Assembly (NCBI GenBank): GCA_023100825.1 | Contig: CP095846.1 | Location: forward strand, 558,001-622,000 | Direction: 5' to 3' | Origin: Nocardioidaceae bacterium SCSIO 66511 | Lineage (GTDB): Bacteria > Actinomycetota > Actinomycetes > Propionibacteriales > Nocardioidaceae | DNA length: 64,000 bases | In this document: positions 34,181 through 43,146 of the stretch, piece after piece | How the letters are laid out: every line of letters starts with the position of its first letter | Numbering within the stretch: the stretch's first letter is position 1 | Notes under the pieces: generated by a model | Seen by the model: the letters and a program-made list of their open reading frames with translations, nothing else | Databases searched by the model: none | What the model was told of the DNA's origin: nothing | Program-made: the position numbers and the translations under genes

Positions 34181-34771
34181 GTGCCGCTTCCTCGATTCAC
34201 CCGACTTCCCGCTGACGAGCAACGTCGCATCCTCGACATAGCGTTGACGGCGTTTGCGGAGAAGGGCACCGACGCCGCGTCGTACAACCAGATAATTGCC
34301 GCTGCGGGCATCTCCCGCTCGTCGGCGTACAACTACTTCGACGGTCGAGAGGACCTACTCGACGCCGTGCTCGATGAGGTCGCTCAGCGCTTCGGTGACG
34401 TACTCGGCACCTGGCCGCCGGTCGCCGACGCCGCGTCGTTCTGGGCCGAGCTGGCGCGGAGCACGGAGCGAATCGCGGCGCATATCGAGCAGCATCCGGC
34501 CGACCTCGCGCTCATCGATGCGGCGTTCTACGACCGGAGTCGTGGCCGGTTCGTCGGCTGGATCGAGGACCTCGTGGCGAACGCCGCGGATATCGGGCTG
34601 GTGACCATCCCGGTGGACCGATCCCTGCTCGTCACGATCATGACGACCGTGCTTCCGGCGTTCGACACCTGGGCGATCGAGGTGATGCGGTCGGGCGGGC
34701 CGATGCCCGACTTCGCCGAGCTGAAGACGGTGCTGTGCCATCTCTGGGGTACGCCCGACGAACTGCGGTGA
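34181..34771 (+). CDS. TetR-family repressor, probably of the adjacent ABC exporter
   Basis: This 196-residue regulator has a helix-turn-helix at about 28-55 (YNQIIAAAGISRSSAYNYF) and a helical ligand-binding domain. The GTG at 34181 has no ribosome site. TACGAT at about 34167-34172 fits a -10 element giving a leaderless message. It is divergent from the exporter genes with a perfect palindrome between, so autorepression and exporter control are likely. Confidence 0.88.
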   Translation: MPLPRFTRLPADEQRRILDIALTAFAEKGTDAASYNQIIAAAGISRSSAYNYFDGREDLLDAVLDEVAQRFGDVLGTWPPVADAASFWAELARSTERIAAHIEQHPADLALIDAAFYDRSRGRFVGWIEDLVANAADIGLVTIPVDRSLLVTIMTTVLPAFDTWAIEVMRSGGPMPDFAELKTVLCHLWGTPDELR

Positions 34772-34772
34772 G

Positions 34773-35396
34773 TCAGGTCCGGATGATGCGCCGCTCGATC
34801 GCTGCGGCTACGGCACCGGCACGGGTGTCGACGCCGAGCTTGCCGTAGATGTGTGACAGATGCGATTTGACCGTGGCCTCGCTGACCAGGAGTCGCTTGG
34901 CCAGCTCCTTGTTCGCCAATCCCCTGGCCAGCAGCTCAACGATCTCGACCTCCCGATCGGTCAGGGTAGGCACCGGCGAGCTCGCGCGTCGTACGAGGGT
35001 TGCTGCAACTGCTGGTGCGAGCACAGTCTCGCCGCGGGCGGTGCCGCGGATCGCTCGGAACAGCTCGTCCGACGGAGCATCCTTGAGCAGGTAGCCCGCC
35101 GCACCCGCTTCGACCGCTGCCAGGATGTCGGCCTCGGTGTCGTACGTCGTCAGTACCAACACCTGTGGCGGATCGGGCAGTGAGCGTACGGTCGCCGTCG
35201 CGTCAGCACCGCCGCAACCGGCCCCGAGGTTCAGATCCATCAACACGACGTCGGGCTTCGTCTGCCGCACCGTCGCGGTCGCCGAGGCGGCGTCGGCCGC
35301 CTCACCGACGACGGTGAGGTCGTCTTGTCCATCGAGCAGCGCCCGGACCCCCGCGCGTACGACGGGGTGGTCATCGACGAGGACGATGCGGATCAC
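34773..35396 (-). CDS. LuxR-type (NarL) response regulator
   Basis: This 207-residue DNA-binding response regulator has receiver acidic residues Asp8-Asp9, phosphorylation site Asp54 (VVLMDLNLG) and Lys105 (YLLKDAPSD). A LuxR helix-turn-helix follows (about 145-205, [20 protein letters not shown]). It is encoded four bases after its cognate sensor kinase. Targets are unknown; the neighbouring ABC exporter is a possibility. Confidence 0.92.
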   Translation of the reverse strand: MIRIVLVDDHPVVRAGVRALLDGQDDLTVVGEAADAASATATVRQTKPDVVLMDLNLGAGCGGADATATVRSLPDPPQVLVLTTYDTEADILAAVEAGAAGYLLKDAPSDELFRAIRGTARGETVLAPAVAATLVRRASSPVPTLTDREVEIVELLARGLANKELAKRLLVSEATVKSHLSHIYGKLGVDTRAGAVAAAIERRIIRT

Positions 35397-35400
35397 CAGG

Positions 35401-36600
35401 TCATTCTCCCTGTATGGAGGCGTCCAGCGGAATGCTCACTGCGAGTGCCGTGCCCTCGCCGGGGGCGGACTCGATGACGAAACTGCCGCCCAGCCCGTCG
35501 ATACGGGCCCTGATGCCCGCCAGTCCGCGGCCCCGCCCGCGACCGTCCGGGCGTACTGCCGTCGGGTCGAAGCCGCGACCGTCGTCGCGTACGTCGAGGG
35601 TGACCGAGTCCGGTTGGTACGTCAGCGACACCGCGACGCGGTCCGCGTTTGCGTGCTCGATGACGTTGGCAAGAGCGCCGCGCACGGTGCGTACCAAGGC
35701 GGTGGAGATCGGCCCAGGCAACGTGGCGGCCTGCCCATGAACACGCATCGAAACCTCGACCCGCCCGCGTACGGATTCCTCGGTCGCGCGCTCGATCGCC
35801 GCCTGAAGGCCGGCGCCGCCGCTCAGCTCTGCCGGGGCCAGATCGCGTACGACCCTGCGTACCTCGTCGAGCCCGTCGCGTGCCGTGAACGCCGCCTGCG
35901 ACATATGCTTGCGCGCCGCAGACGGGCGGGTGTCCCAGTCCTGGTCGGCTGCCTGCAACAGCAGGTTGATGCTCGACAGGCCCTGCGCGACGGAGTCGTG
36001 GATCTCCCGCGACAGCCTGGATCGTTCGGCCTCGACCCCGGCCTGATGTTGCGCTGCGGCGAGGTCTCCTTGCGCCTCGTGCAGTTCGTCGAGGAGCCGC
36101 TGGCGCTCTGCGGCTTGTCGTTCGAGCGCGCGGTAGGCACCGACGGCGAGCACGGCAATCGCGATCGGACCGGCGATCACCGTGGGATCGAGAGAGTCGG
36201 ACATCGTCGACCACGACACGACGACCGTCGTGACCATCACCGCGACGACCACGTACGCAGCGGCGTAGGAGAGGACCCGCAGCGCGACGAACGCGAGCGG
36301 GACGGCACACCAGGAGAACGACGGCGCCAGCACGGTGAGGCCGACCCAAACGGCGACGACCAGGCAACACCAGGCCGCGGCGGGAAGCAGCCGGAAGCTC
36401 GCGTACGCGCAGAGCAGTAGCACCGCGCCGGACAGGACCAGCGGCCCGCGATCGGATAAGCCGTGGCCATCGAGGTATCGCCACGTGGACGTGACCGTGA
36501 GCACCACGAATGCGACGTGGAGCCAGGACTCGAGGCGTTCGACACCGCCGAGCAGGGGACGGATGCGTCCGTGCGCCGACCCGTCCATAGCTGTCGACAC
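35401..36600 (-). CDS. Membrane sensor histidine kinase (NarL/DesK type)
   Basis: This 399-residue kinase has about five N-terminal transmembrane helices (residues 25-155) and a short coiled linker. The HisKA_3 phosphoacceptor is His201 ([13 protein letters not shown]), followed by a HATPase domain ([25 protein letters not shown]). It would phosphorylate the response regulator of the next gene. The start is GTG 36600 or ATG 36588; neither has a good ribosome site. Confidence 0.9.
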   Translation of the reverse strand: MSTAMDGSAHGRIRPLLGGVERLESWLHVAFVVLTVTSTWRYLDGHGLSDRGPLVLSGAVLLLCAYASFRLLPAAAWCCLVVAVWVGLTVLAPSFSWCAVPLAFVALRVLSYAAAYVVVAVMVTTVVVSWSTMSDSLDPTVIAGPIAIAVLAVGAYRALERQAAERQRLLDELHEAQGDLAAAQHQAGVEAERSRLSREIHDSVAQGLSSINLLLQAADQDWDTRPSAARKHMSQAAFTARDGLDEVRRVVRDLAPAELSGGAGLQAAIERATEESVRGRVEVSMRVHGQAATLPGPISTALVRTVRGALANVIEHANADRVAVSLTYQPDSVTLDVRDDGRGFDPTAVRPDGRGRGRGLAGIRARIDGLGGSFVIESAPGEGTALAVSIPLDASIQGE

Positions 36601-36805
36601 TAGCGAAATGAGTGGACCTCGGCATCATCCGTTCGGCTATTCGCGGCAAGCCGATCGGGTGGACGACGCATGGCTGGTTGCCCGATGTGCGGGCGCGTTC
36701 GAGCGGCGAGGGTGGTGGAACACGCAAGTGAGTCGATGAGGGAGCACCTATGGCGCGCACGGCCGAAGCGATGCCCGCAGTCACCTCCAACGGACCGGAG
36801 GCGAC

Positions 36806-38083
36806 ATGATCCGCGGGATTGCCATGGTGGCGGTGGCCTTGACACTCGTCGTTGGCTGCGCCGGGCAGGGCGAGAATGGTGCGCCGGCCGCCGAGCCACA
36901 GGGAACAAGCACCTCGCAGCCGACCGGAACGCCAGATCAACCGAAGGAAGCGCAGGAGACGACGGTGCTGAGTGACGAACGCCAGGCGGAGCTCGACGCC
37001 GAACTGATCGAGGCATCGTGGGACAACGACGTGCCGCGAGCCCGTCGACTGATCGAACAGGGCGCCGACGTCAACGCCAAGGACGACACGGAGCAGAGTG
37101 CGTACCTGATCTCCACCAGCGAGGGGTACGCGCGGTTGCTCGATCTCACGCTGCGGCATGGAGCCGACGTGACGTCGTTGGACAGCTTCGACGGCACCGG
37201 GCTCATCCGTGCCGCCGAGCGTGGGCACGCAGACATCGTCGGCCGGCTGATCCGGGCGAACGTCGAGGTCGACCACGTCAACAACCTCGGCTGGACGGCA
37301 CTGCACGAGGCGATCGTCCTCGGCGACGGATCGCGCCGGTACATCGACACGGTTCGTACGCTCGTCGCAGGGGGTGCGGACGTATGCATTCGCTCCGAAA
37401 GGGACGGCGTAGCGCCGCTCGACCACGCCTCGTCGAAGGGATTCGACGCGATCGCGGCGACGCTGCGTGGCGCGATCGATGATGCGCCGATCGCGGGGGC
37501 CGATCGGGCGCTGCTGGAGGCTTCGGCGGCGGGCGATGCCGATCGAGCGGCCCTCGCCATCAGGGCGGGTGCCGACCTGGAGACGCGTGACGACCGCCGG
37601 CGGACGCCGCTGCTGGCCGCCGTCACGAACGACCGAGTCGGCGTTGCGCGGCTGCTCGTATCGCTCGGGGCCGATCCCGATGCGCTCGACGGCCAGCACG
37701 ACACGCCCTGGCTGGTCACGGGTGTGACGGGAAGCGTTGTGATGATCGAGGCGCTGCTGCCCGCAGAACCCGATCTGTCGATCCGCAACAGGTACGGCGG
37801 CCTCTCGGTGATTCCGGCGAGCGAACGCGGGCACGTCGAGTACGTACGCCGAGTGGTGCGTACCGGGATCGACGTCAACCATGTCAACGATCTCGGGTGG
37901 ACCGCGCTGCTGGAGGCGGTTGTCCTCGGCGACGGTTCGCGGCCGTACCAGCAGATCGTCCGTGCCCTGCTCGATGCGGGTGCAGATCCGTCGATCGCTG
38001 ACCGCGACGGCGTCACGGCACTGCGGCACGCGGAGACGAGCGGGCAGACCGTGGTCGCGCAGATCCTCGGGGCGGCGTCCTGA
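36806..38083 (+). CDS. Ankyrin-repeat lipoprotein with internal duplication
   Basis: This 425-residue protein has a lipoprotein signal with Cys18 (LVVGC), a Thr/Pro/Gln-rich tether, and at least eight ankyrin-like repeats (residues ~65-425). The halves are duplicated: VDHVNNLGWTALHEAIVLGD near 155 recurs as VNHVNDLGWTALLEAVVLGD near 355, with matching flanks (AERGHADIV / SERGHVEYV). It should sit on the outer face of the membrane and bind another protein. CGGAGG is four bases before the ATG. It is not clearly in an operon. Confidence 0.85.
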   Translation: MIRGIAMVAVALTLVVGCAGQGENGAPAAEPQGTSTSQPTGTPDQPKEAQETTVLSDERQAELDAELIEASWDNDVPRARRLIEQGADVNAKDDTEQSAYLISTSEGYARLLDLTLRHGADVTSLDSFDGTGLIRAAERGHADIVGRLIRANVEVDHVNNLGWTALHEAIVLGDGSRRYIDTVRTLVAGGADVCIRSERDGVAPLDHASSKGFDAIAATLRGAIDDAPIAGADRALLEASAAGDADRAALAIRAGADLETRDDRRRTPLLAAVTNDRVGVARLLVSLGADPDALDGQHDTPWLVTGVTGSVVMIEALLPAEPDLSIRNRYGGLSVIPASERGHVEYVRRVVRTGIDVNHVNDLGWTALLEAVVLGDGSRPYQQIVRALLDAGADPSIADRDGVTALRHAETSGQTVVAQILGAAS

Positions 38084-38107
38084 GCACGGACGTCCTACGC
38101 TTAGGGC

Positions 38108-39508
38108 ATGACTGAACGGTTCGACGTCGTTGTCCTCGGCGGTGGAGTCGGCGGTTACGTCGCCGCCATCCGCGCCTCCCAGCTCGGCAAGTCCGTTGCC
38201 GTGATCGAACGGAAGTACTGGGGCGGTGTCTGTCTCAATGTCGGATGCATCCCGAGCAAGGCGCTGCTACGCAACGCCGAGGTCGCGCATCTGATCCAGC
38301 ACGAGGCGACCGACGTCTACGGCGTGACGGTCGGCGACGTGAAGCTCGACTACTCCAAGGCGTACGAGCGCAGCCGGTCGGTCTCCGACGGTCGCGTCAA
38401 GGGGGTGCACTTCTTGATGAAGAAGAACAAGATCAAGGAGTACGACGGCTGGGGCACGTTCGTCGACGCGAACACCATGCAGGTGACGCTCAACGACGGT
38501 GGCGAGGAGACGGTGTCGTTCGACAACTGCATCATCGCGACCGGCGCCACGACGAAGCTGCTGCCCGGCACGTCGCTGTCGGAGCGCGTCGTGACGTACG
38601 AAGAGCAGATCATGTCGGACTCCCTGCCCGACAGCATCGTCATTGCCGGCGCGGGTGCGATCGGTATCGAGTTCGCGTACGTGATGGCCAACTACGGCGT
38701 CGATGTGACGATCGTGGAGTTCCTCGACCGAATCCTGCCGCTCGAGGATCCCGAGGTCTCCAAGGAGCTGACCCGCCAGTACAAGAAGCTCGGCATCGAG
38801 CTGCTGACGTCGACCCGCGTCGACTCGATCGACGACAGCGGTGACAAGGTCACGGTGGCTGTCACCAAGGGCGATCAGCAGCAGACCCTGCAGGCCGACA
38901 AGGTGCTGCAGGCGATCGGGTTCCAACCGCGGGTCGAGGGCTTCGGTCTCGAGAACACCGGTGTCACCGTGACCGAGCGTGGCGCCATCGACATCGACGA
39001 TCGCATGCGTACGAACGTGCCGAACATCTACGCCATCGGCGATGTGACCGCCAAGCTGATGCTCGCGCACGCCGGCGAGGCGATGGGCATCGTCGCGGCC
39101 GAGACGATCGCCGACGCCGAGACGTTCGAGCTCGACTACACGATGATTCCGAAGGCCACGTACTGCCAGCCGCAGGTCGCCAGCTTCGGCTACACCGAGG
39201 AGCAGGCCAAGGAGCTCGGCCACGACGTGAAGGTGGCGAAGTTCCCGTTCATGGCCAACGGCAAGGCGCATGGCCTCGGCCAGACAGCCGGGTTCGTCAA
39301 GGTGGTCGCCGACTCGCAGTTCAACGAGATCCTCGGCGCGCACATGATCGGTCCCGATGTCACCGAGCTCCTACCCGAGCTCACCCTCGCCCAGCTGTGG
39401 GACCTCGGCGCCGACGAGATCGCCCGCAACGTACACGCGCATCCGACGCTGTCCGAGGCGGTCAAGGAGGCCGTTCACGGCATCGCCGGCCACATGATCA
39501 ACATGTGA
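38108..39508 (+). CDS. lpdA: Dihydrolipoyl dehydrogenase (E3)
   Basis: This 466-residue FAD enzyme reoxidises dihydrolipoamide in 2-oxoacid dehydrogenase complexes. The FAD motif is [13 protein letters not shown]. The redox disulfide is Cys42-Cys47 ([13 protein letters not shown]). The NAD motif is [16 protein letters not shown], and the His-Glu pair lies in [13 protein letters not shown]. The upstream TACGCT close to the ATG and lack of a ribosome site allow a leaderless message. It could serve the fused E1 enzyme at 28595-30760. The convergent integrase gene ends six bases after its stop. Confidence 0.93.
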   Translation: MTERFDVVVLGGGVGGYVAAIRASQLGKSVAVIERKYWGGVCLNVGCIPSKALLRNAEVAHLIQHEATDVYGVTVGDVKLDYSKAYERSRSVSDGRVKGVHFLMKKNKIKEYDGWGTFVDANTMQVTLNDGGEETVSFDNCIIATGATTKLLPGTSLSERVVTYEEQIMSDSLPDSIVIAGAGAIGIEFAYVMANYGVDVTIVEFLDRILPLEDPEVSKELTRQYKKLGIELLTSTRVDSIDDSGDKVTVAVTKGDQQQTLQADKVLQAIGFQPRVEGFGLENTGVTVTERGAIDIDDRMRTNVPNIYAIGDVTAKLMLAHAGEAMGIVAAETIADAETFELDYTMIPKATYCQPQVASFGYTEEQAKELGHDVKVAKFPFMANGKAHGLGQTAGFVKVVADSQFNEILGAHMIGPDVTELLPELTLAQLWDLGADEIARNVHAHPTLSEAVKEAVHGIAGHMINM

Positions 39509-39514
39509 TCGAAA

Positions 39515-40705
39515 CTAGGCGCTGACCTGCGAAGACTCATTCGCGCCACCCTCTGTGGACACAGCCGGTACACGGAGCGCTGCGTCGATGGCCCGTCGTG
39601 CACGCTCGCCGCTCGATGGCATCAGGTGCGTGTACGTCCGCAACGTGAAGCCGGGATCGGTGTGTCCGAGGTACTCGCTCAGGGCGCGAATGTTCTCCCC
39701 GGCGTCGAGGAGCGCGCTTGCGTAGTAGTGCCGTAGCGCGTGCATTCCGTTCTCGCGGCTTGGCCTTGCCTCTGCCCCTTTCAGCGCGGGAACCCAGACG
39801 CGACGGTTGAACTCATTGCGTACGAGTGCATCGCCAGACTTGGACGTAACGATGAGATCGAACCCCGACGGGGAGCCGTCAGGTGTGCCCCACGGCAGCA
39901 CGACCCGCTGTGCAGGCAAGACCGCAAGATGAGCCGCGAGGGCGTCCCGGACGGAGCTCGGTAGCGGCACGGTTCGTTCAGCCTTGCTCTTGGGCAGGCG
40001 GAACGCGAGACCGCCCGTCGAGAACTGACGGACCTGCCGCCGCACGTGTACCTCGCCACCCAGGAAGTCGACATCATCGACTGAGAGGCCGAACACCTCA
40101 CCCTGACGAAGGCCAAGGCCCGCCGCGAGCGTCGCCACGATCCGGTATCGCTCCGGCAGCGCATCCCGCACAGCGTGGACCCGCTCGACCGACCACGGCA
40201 CGACCTTGCGCGACGTGCGACGCGGAGCACGTACGGACCCCGCCTTGCACGGGTTCGACCGAACTACCTCGTCATCGACCGCCGCCGTGAAGATTGCCGA
40301 AACGACTCCTAGCACGTCGTGTTGGTAACTCTCGCTGATCGACAGCCCACGTAGCCAACTCTGCACCGTGGACGGCTTGATCTGCCGCATCTGCTTACCG
40401 CCCAGGACCGGGTACACGTGACGCCTAAGCGCACGCCCCTGAATATCGCGTGAGGTCATGTCGAAGGTCTGAGCCTCTAGCCACCCTGCCGCGTACTTCT
40501 CAAACGTGACCTTTCCCGCATCAGGGTCGATGTACTGACCACGCACAAGGTCGGCAGCCACGTTGTCCCGATGGCGCTCAGCGTCACGCTTCAACCGGAA
40601 CGTCTTGGCACGCTGTCGTCCGTCAGGATCACGCCAACGTACGCGATAGCTCACAATCTCCTTGCCGCTGTCGTCCTCGCGAGTACGACGTTCGATGCTT
40701 GCCAT
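39515..40705 (-). CDS. int: Tyrosine site-specific integrase
   Basis: This 396-residue recombinase looks intact. It has an N-terminal arm-binding region (YRVRWRDPDGRQRAKTFRLK), a core-binding domain near 75-160, and a catalytic domain with Arg in GLGLRQGEVFGL, His-x-x-Arg in HALRHYY, a second His in LGHTDPGF and nucleophile Tyr in LRTYTHL. It integrates a circular element at an attachment site. Its stop lies six bases from the lpdA stop on the other strand. It starts three bases after the excisionase gene. Confidence 0.92.
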   Translation of the reverse strand: MASIERRTREDDSGKEIVSYRVRWRDPDGRQRAKTFRLKRDAERHRDNVAADLVRGQYIDPDAGKVTFEKYAAGWLEAQTFDMTSRDIQGRALRRHVYPVLGGKQMRQIKPSTVQSWLRGLSISESYQHDVLGVVSAIFTAAVDDEVVRSNPCKAGSVRAPRRTSRKVVPWSVERVHAVRDALPERYRIVATLAAGLGLRQGEVFGLSVDDVDFLGGEVHVRRQVRQFSTGGLAFRLPKSKAERTVPLPSSVRDALAAHLAVLPAQRVVLPWGTPDGSPSGFDLIVTSKSGDALVRNEFNRRVWVPALKGAEARPSRENGMHALRHYYASALLDAGENIRALSEYLGHTDPGFTLRTYTHLMPSSGERARRAIDAALRVPAVSTEGGANESSQVSA

Positions 40706-40708
40706 CAG

Positions 40709-40894
40709 CTACGCCGCCTCGTCGAACAGCCATTGCCGAATAACGTCGGGGTCGTACCGCAGGTACCGACCGACACGAAACGCCTTAGGCCCGATACCCA
40801 GATGCCGCCAGTGATACAACGTCGCAACGGGAACGCCCAGGTACGCCGAAGCATCCTCTGCCGTCCACAGGGCCTCACGAACTGCTCTACTCAT
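40709..40894 (-). CDS. xis: Excisionase-like helix-turn-helix protein
   Basis: This 61-residue protein of the AlpA/excisionase (HTH_17) group reads WTAEDASAYLGVPVATLYHW and ends VIRQWLFDEA. It should bind near the attachment site and direct the neighbouring integrase toward excision. AAAGGA is well placed before its ATG. It lies directly upstream of int. Confidence 0.87.
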   Translation of the reverse strand: MSRAVREALWTAEDASAYLGVPVATLYHWRHLGIGPKAFRVGRYLRYDPDVIRQWLFDEAA

Positions 40895-40914
40895 GCTGAT
40901 CGTCCTTTCTCCGG

Positions 40915-41702
40915 TTATGCCGCATCGGACGCGGCGGGCTGAGTTGCCGAACGGTTGTCGGGTGGTCCGTCTCGTGCGGCGATGAGTTCGCGTGCTCGTT
41001 CGTACTCGGCTCGCCGTTGGTTGCGTTCGGTGATGGCGGATTTGATGATGAGTCGGTATTCGGGTCCGCCGTCGTCGTCGGGGTCGAGGTTTTCCCAGGC
41101 GTAGCGGGCTTGGCCGTCGTCGTCGGTGGCGTCGGCGGCGTAGCGGTCGGTACGTGGCGCGTCGATCCCGGCTTGGATAAGAACTTGCCGAATGACGGCG
41201 GCACGATCGGCCTTGTGCTCGACGAGCGTCTTACCGGACCACTGCCGCGAGGTCAGGACCCGCCGTCCGCCGTGGCCGAGGTTGTTCGGGTCGTGTGCAG
41301 CTTTGCCGCAGTCGCCGGGTTCCATACCAGGCTCGACGCCATCGGGTTGGATTCCGAACCGGAGCCAGTTCGGGCACTCCGGCGAACAGGGCAGGTATTT
41401 CGTTTCGGCGGCCAGCCGCGACCGGTGCTCACGCTGACGTGCGCTGACGGTGCCGGGGTCGTAGGCGTCCGCGATCGACTTGGTGAGGTACTTCGTCAGG
41501 TACCCGACGGTGCGTTTGACCTCGGCCCGGTTGGTCGGTGCCACTCCCTGGTAGTCGAACTGTGAGCCGAACCGGATCGTGTGGGCCGGTTCGGCGTTCT
41601 CGTCGTCGAGCTCCCGCATGGCCGCATCCCAGGTCTGCAAGGGCGTACGGGTGTCGGGGTCGACGTAGCCGCCGCGTGAACCGTCACGGGTTTCGGACCG
41701 GT
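40915..41702 (-). pseudogene. RepSA-type replication initiator, 5' truncated
   Basis: The last ~260 residues of an actinomycete plasmid/AICE replication initiator remain: GYVDPDTRTPLQTWDAAM, RTVGYLTKYLTKSIADAY, and cysteine/histidine motifs including CSPECPNWL. The reading frame stays open rightward, but beyond about 41702 it no longer resembles RepSA and instead crosses an IS3 fragment in another frame. The catalytic N-terminal part is therefore missing, so the element cannot replicate through it. Confidence 0.8.
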
Positions 41703-41705
41703 CGG

Positions 41706-41940
41706 TTATGTGTGGGCTGGCTCCGGTTGGAGCACTGGTAGGAGCCGATCGTAGTGGGCTTGTTCGTACTCGATCGGCGGGAGGTAGGTCAGGCTGGAGT
41801 GCAGACGATCGTGGTTGTACCAGTCGACCCATTCGGCGGTCAGGTACTCGGCCTCGGCGAGGGTCTTGATCGGCCCGTCGGGCTTGATGCACTCGTTCTT
41901 GTAGAGGCCGTTGATCGATTCCATCAGATTTGCTACCAGC
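41706..41940 (-). pseudogene. IS3-family transposase C-terminal fragment
   Basis: About 75 residues of OrfB (DDE integrase core end) are visible: SINGLYKNECIKPDG, EWVDWYNHDRLHSSLTYLPP and IEYEQAHYD. The conserved final Glu region and the typical C-terminus are intact, but the upstream two thirds of the transposase are absent. It sits exactly between the truncated repSA and the truncated second integrase, so this insertion probably caused the deletions. Confidence 0.85.
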
Positions 41941-41947
41941 TTTGCTA

Positions 41948-42200
41948 TCACGGCACCGCCGGGACGCCCTCCGCACCATCGTCGGTGTCGTCGTCCTCGT
42001 CATCTGCCTGGTCCATGGCGTCAGCGAACAGGTCAGCGACGCCGTCCGTGTGCTTTCGGATCACGTGCGCGTACACCCGGAGCGTGATCGACGGGTCGGC
42101 ATGTCCGAGCCGTTCGGCCACCACATGCACCGGGACGCCAGCGAGCAGTAGGTGAGTCGCTTGCACATGCCGCAGGGCACGCGCGGCCGGCTTCGATTCG
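41948..42200 (-). pseudogene. Second tyrosine integrase, C-terminal fragment
   Basis: The fragment keeps the catalytic box II: ALRHVQATHLLLAGVPVHVV, LGHADPSITLRVYAHV with the nucleophilic tyrosine, and an acidic tail ending at 41948. The N-terminal arm-binding and core-binding parts are lost, and the frame begins without a ribosome site at about 42208. It differs from the intact integrase at 39515, so two elements have inserted in or near this place. Confidence 0.85.
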
Positions 42201-42210
42201 GGAGTCACTG

Positions 42211-42239
42211 TTGACGATGATCAGATTATGGTAGATAGT
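42211..42239 (+). promoter_or_regulatory. Sigma70-type promoter of the phytase operon
   Basis: TTGACG (42211-42216), a 17-base spacer and GATAGT (42234-42239) form a near-consensus promoter. It would start transcription at about 42246, upstream of the deoR-type gene at 42275. It lies in an unusually AT-rich stretch directly beyond the mobile-element debris. Confidence 0.6.
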
Positions 42240-42274
42240 GTGATGTATTGGTAGAAGTTGAGAGGATTTGGGCG

Positions 42275-43072
42275 ATGGCGACGGAGATTCCGGCGGCACG
42301 GCTGGAGCGGCTGCGTGAGCTCGTCGACCGGCGCGGGGTCGTTTCTCTGAAGCAGGCGCAGGAAGCGCTCGATGTTTCGGTGATGACGGTTCGCCGCGAC
42401 TTCGCCGCGCTCGAGGAGCTCGGTGTCGTACGCCGGACCCGTGGCGGGGTGGTCGGTGTAGGGCGGGTCGTTCCGGATACGTCGTACGCCGATCGCAAGG
42501 ATCGCGAGGTCGACGCGAAGTCCACGATCGGGCGGGCCGCCGCCGGGCTCGTCGAGGACGGCGACACGATCTTCCTCAGCGGCGGGACGACCTGTCTCGC
42601 GATGGCTCGGGCACTCGCCTCGACCAAGGGTGTGACCGTGGTGACCAACTCTCTCGACGCGCTCGCCGTCCTGGTACCGATGCCGGAGCTCACGGTGATC
42701 GGCACCGGCGGGCATGCGAGCGGCCGCAACAACGACATGACCGGGCCGGTGGCGGAGTCGATGATCGCCGGACTGCGTGCGACGAAGGCATTCATCGGCG
42801 CCTCGGGCCTGACACCCGACGGTGTGTTCAACGCAGACCTCGGGCGAGCTTCGATCGACCGGGTGATGTCGGAGGCGGCGAACGAGACGGTCGTCCTGTC
42901 CGATCACACGAAGATCGGAGCATCGGCGTTCGCCCTCGTCACGGCGCTGAGCGGTGTCGACAGCGTCGTCACCGACAAGACCCTGCGCAAGGCCGAGCGC
43001 GAATGGCTCACAGCGGAGGACGTTTCGGTCCTCGTCGCGCGGGCGGGTACGCGACTCGACGACGCCGGGTGA
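42275..43072 (+). CDS. DeoR/GlpR-family transcriptional regulator
   Basis: This 265-residue repressor has an N-terminal DeoR helix-turn-helix (VVSLKQAQEALDVSVMTVRR) and a sugar-phosphate-sensing DeoRC domain (FLSGGTTCLAMARAL, VVLSDHTKIG). Members of this family are typically released from DNA by phosphorylated sugars, which suits a phosphate-ester import operon. GAGAGGA lies eight bases before the ATG. It is the first gene of the unit and is followed 74 bases later by the phytase gene. Confidence 0.9.
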   Translation: MATEIPAARLERLRELVDRRGVVSLKQAQEALDVSVMTVRRDFAALEELGVVRRTRGGVVGVGRVVPDTSYADRKDREVDAKSTIGRAAAGLVEDGDTIFLSGGTTCLAMARALASTKGVTVVTNSLDALAVLVPMPELTVIGTGGHASGRNNDMTGPVAESMIAGLRATKAFIGASGLTPDGVFNADLGRASIDRVMSEAANETVVLSDHTKIGASAFALVTALSGVDSVVTDKTLRKAEREWLTAEDVSVLVARAGTRLDDAG

Positions 43073-43146
43073 CAGTCAGGCGATCGGTCCGGTTCGGGTC
43101 GTTCGGGTCGCCCTTCTCGAATCAAACGAATCAGGAGGAAGGACCC

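Larger units (their letters stand above)
39515..42208. mobile_element. Decayed integrative element (AICE-like) with IS3 fragment
   Basis: From left to right, all leftward: an intact tyrosine integrase, a small excisionase, the C-terminal part of a RepSA-type replication initiator, the C-terminal part of an IS3-family transposase, and the C-terminal part of a second tyrosine integrase. This gene order (int-xis-rep) is that of actinomycete integrative and conjugative elements. Transfer genes and the rest of rep are lost. I cannot find att repeats: the lpdA 3' end and the 42200 region share nothing longer than about seven bases. Confidence 0.75.

Noticed and set aside
36608-36739. Possible 43-codon gene before the ankyrin lipoprotein
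   Set aside because: It has an ATG and stop but no ribosome site and no hydrophobic or domain pattern.
39490-42230. Integration of the mobile element into the lpdA 3' end with att repeats
   Set aside because: I find no shared sequence longer than about seven bases between the lpdA end and the region near 42200.
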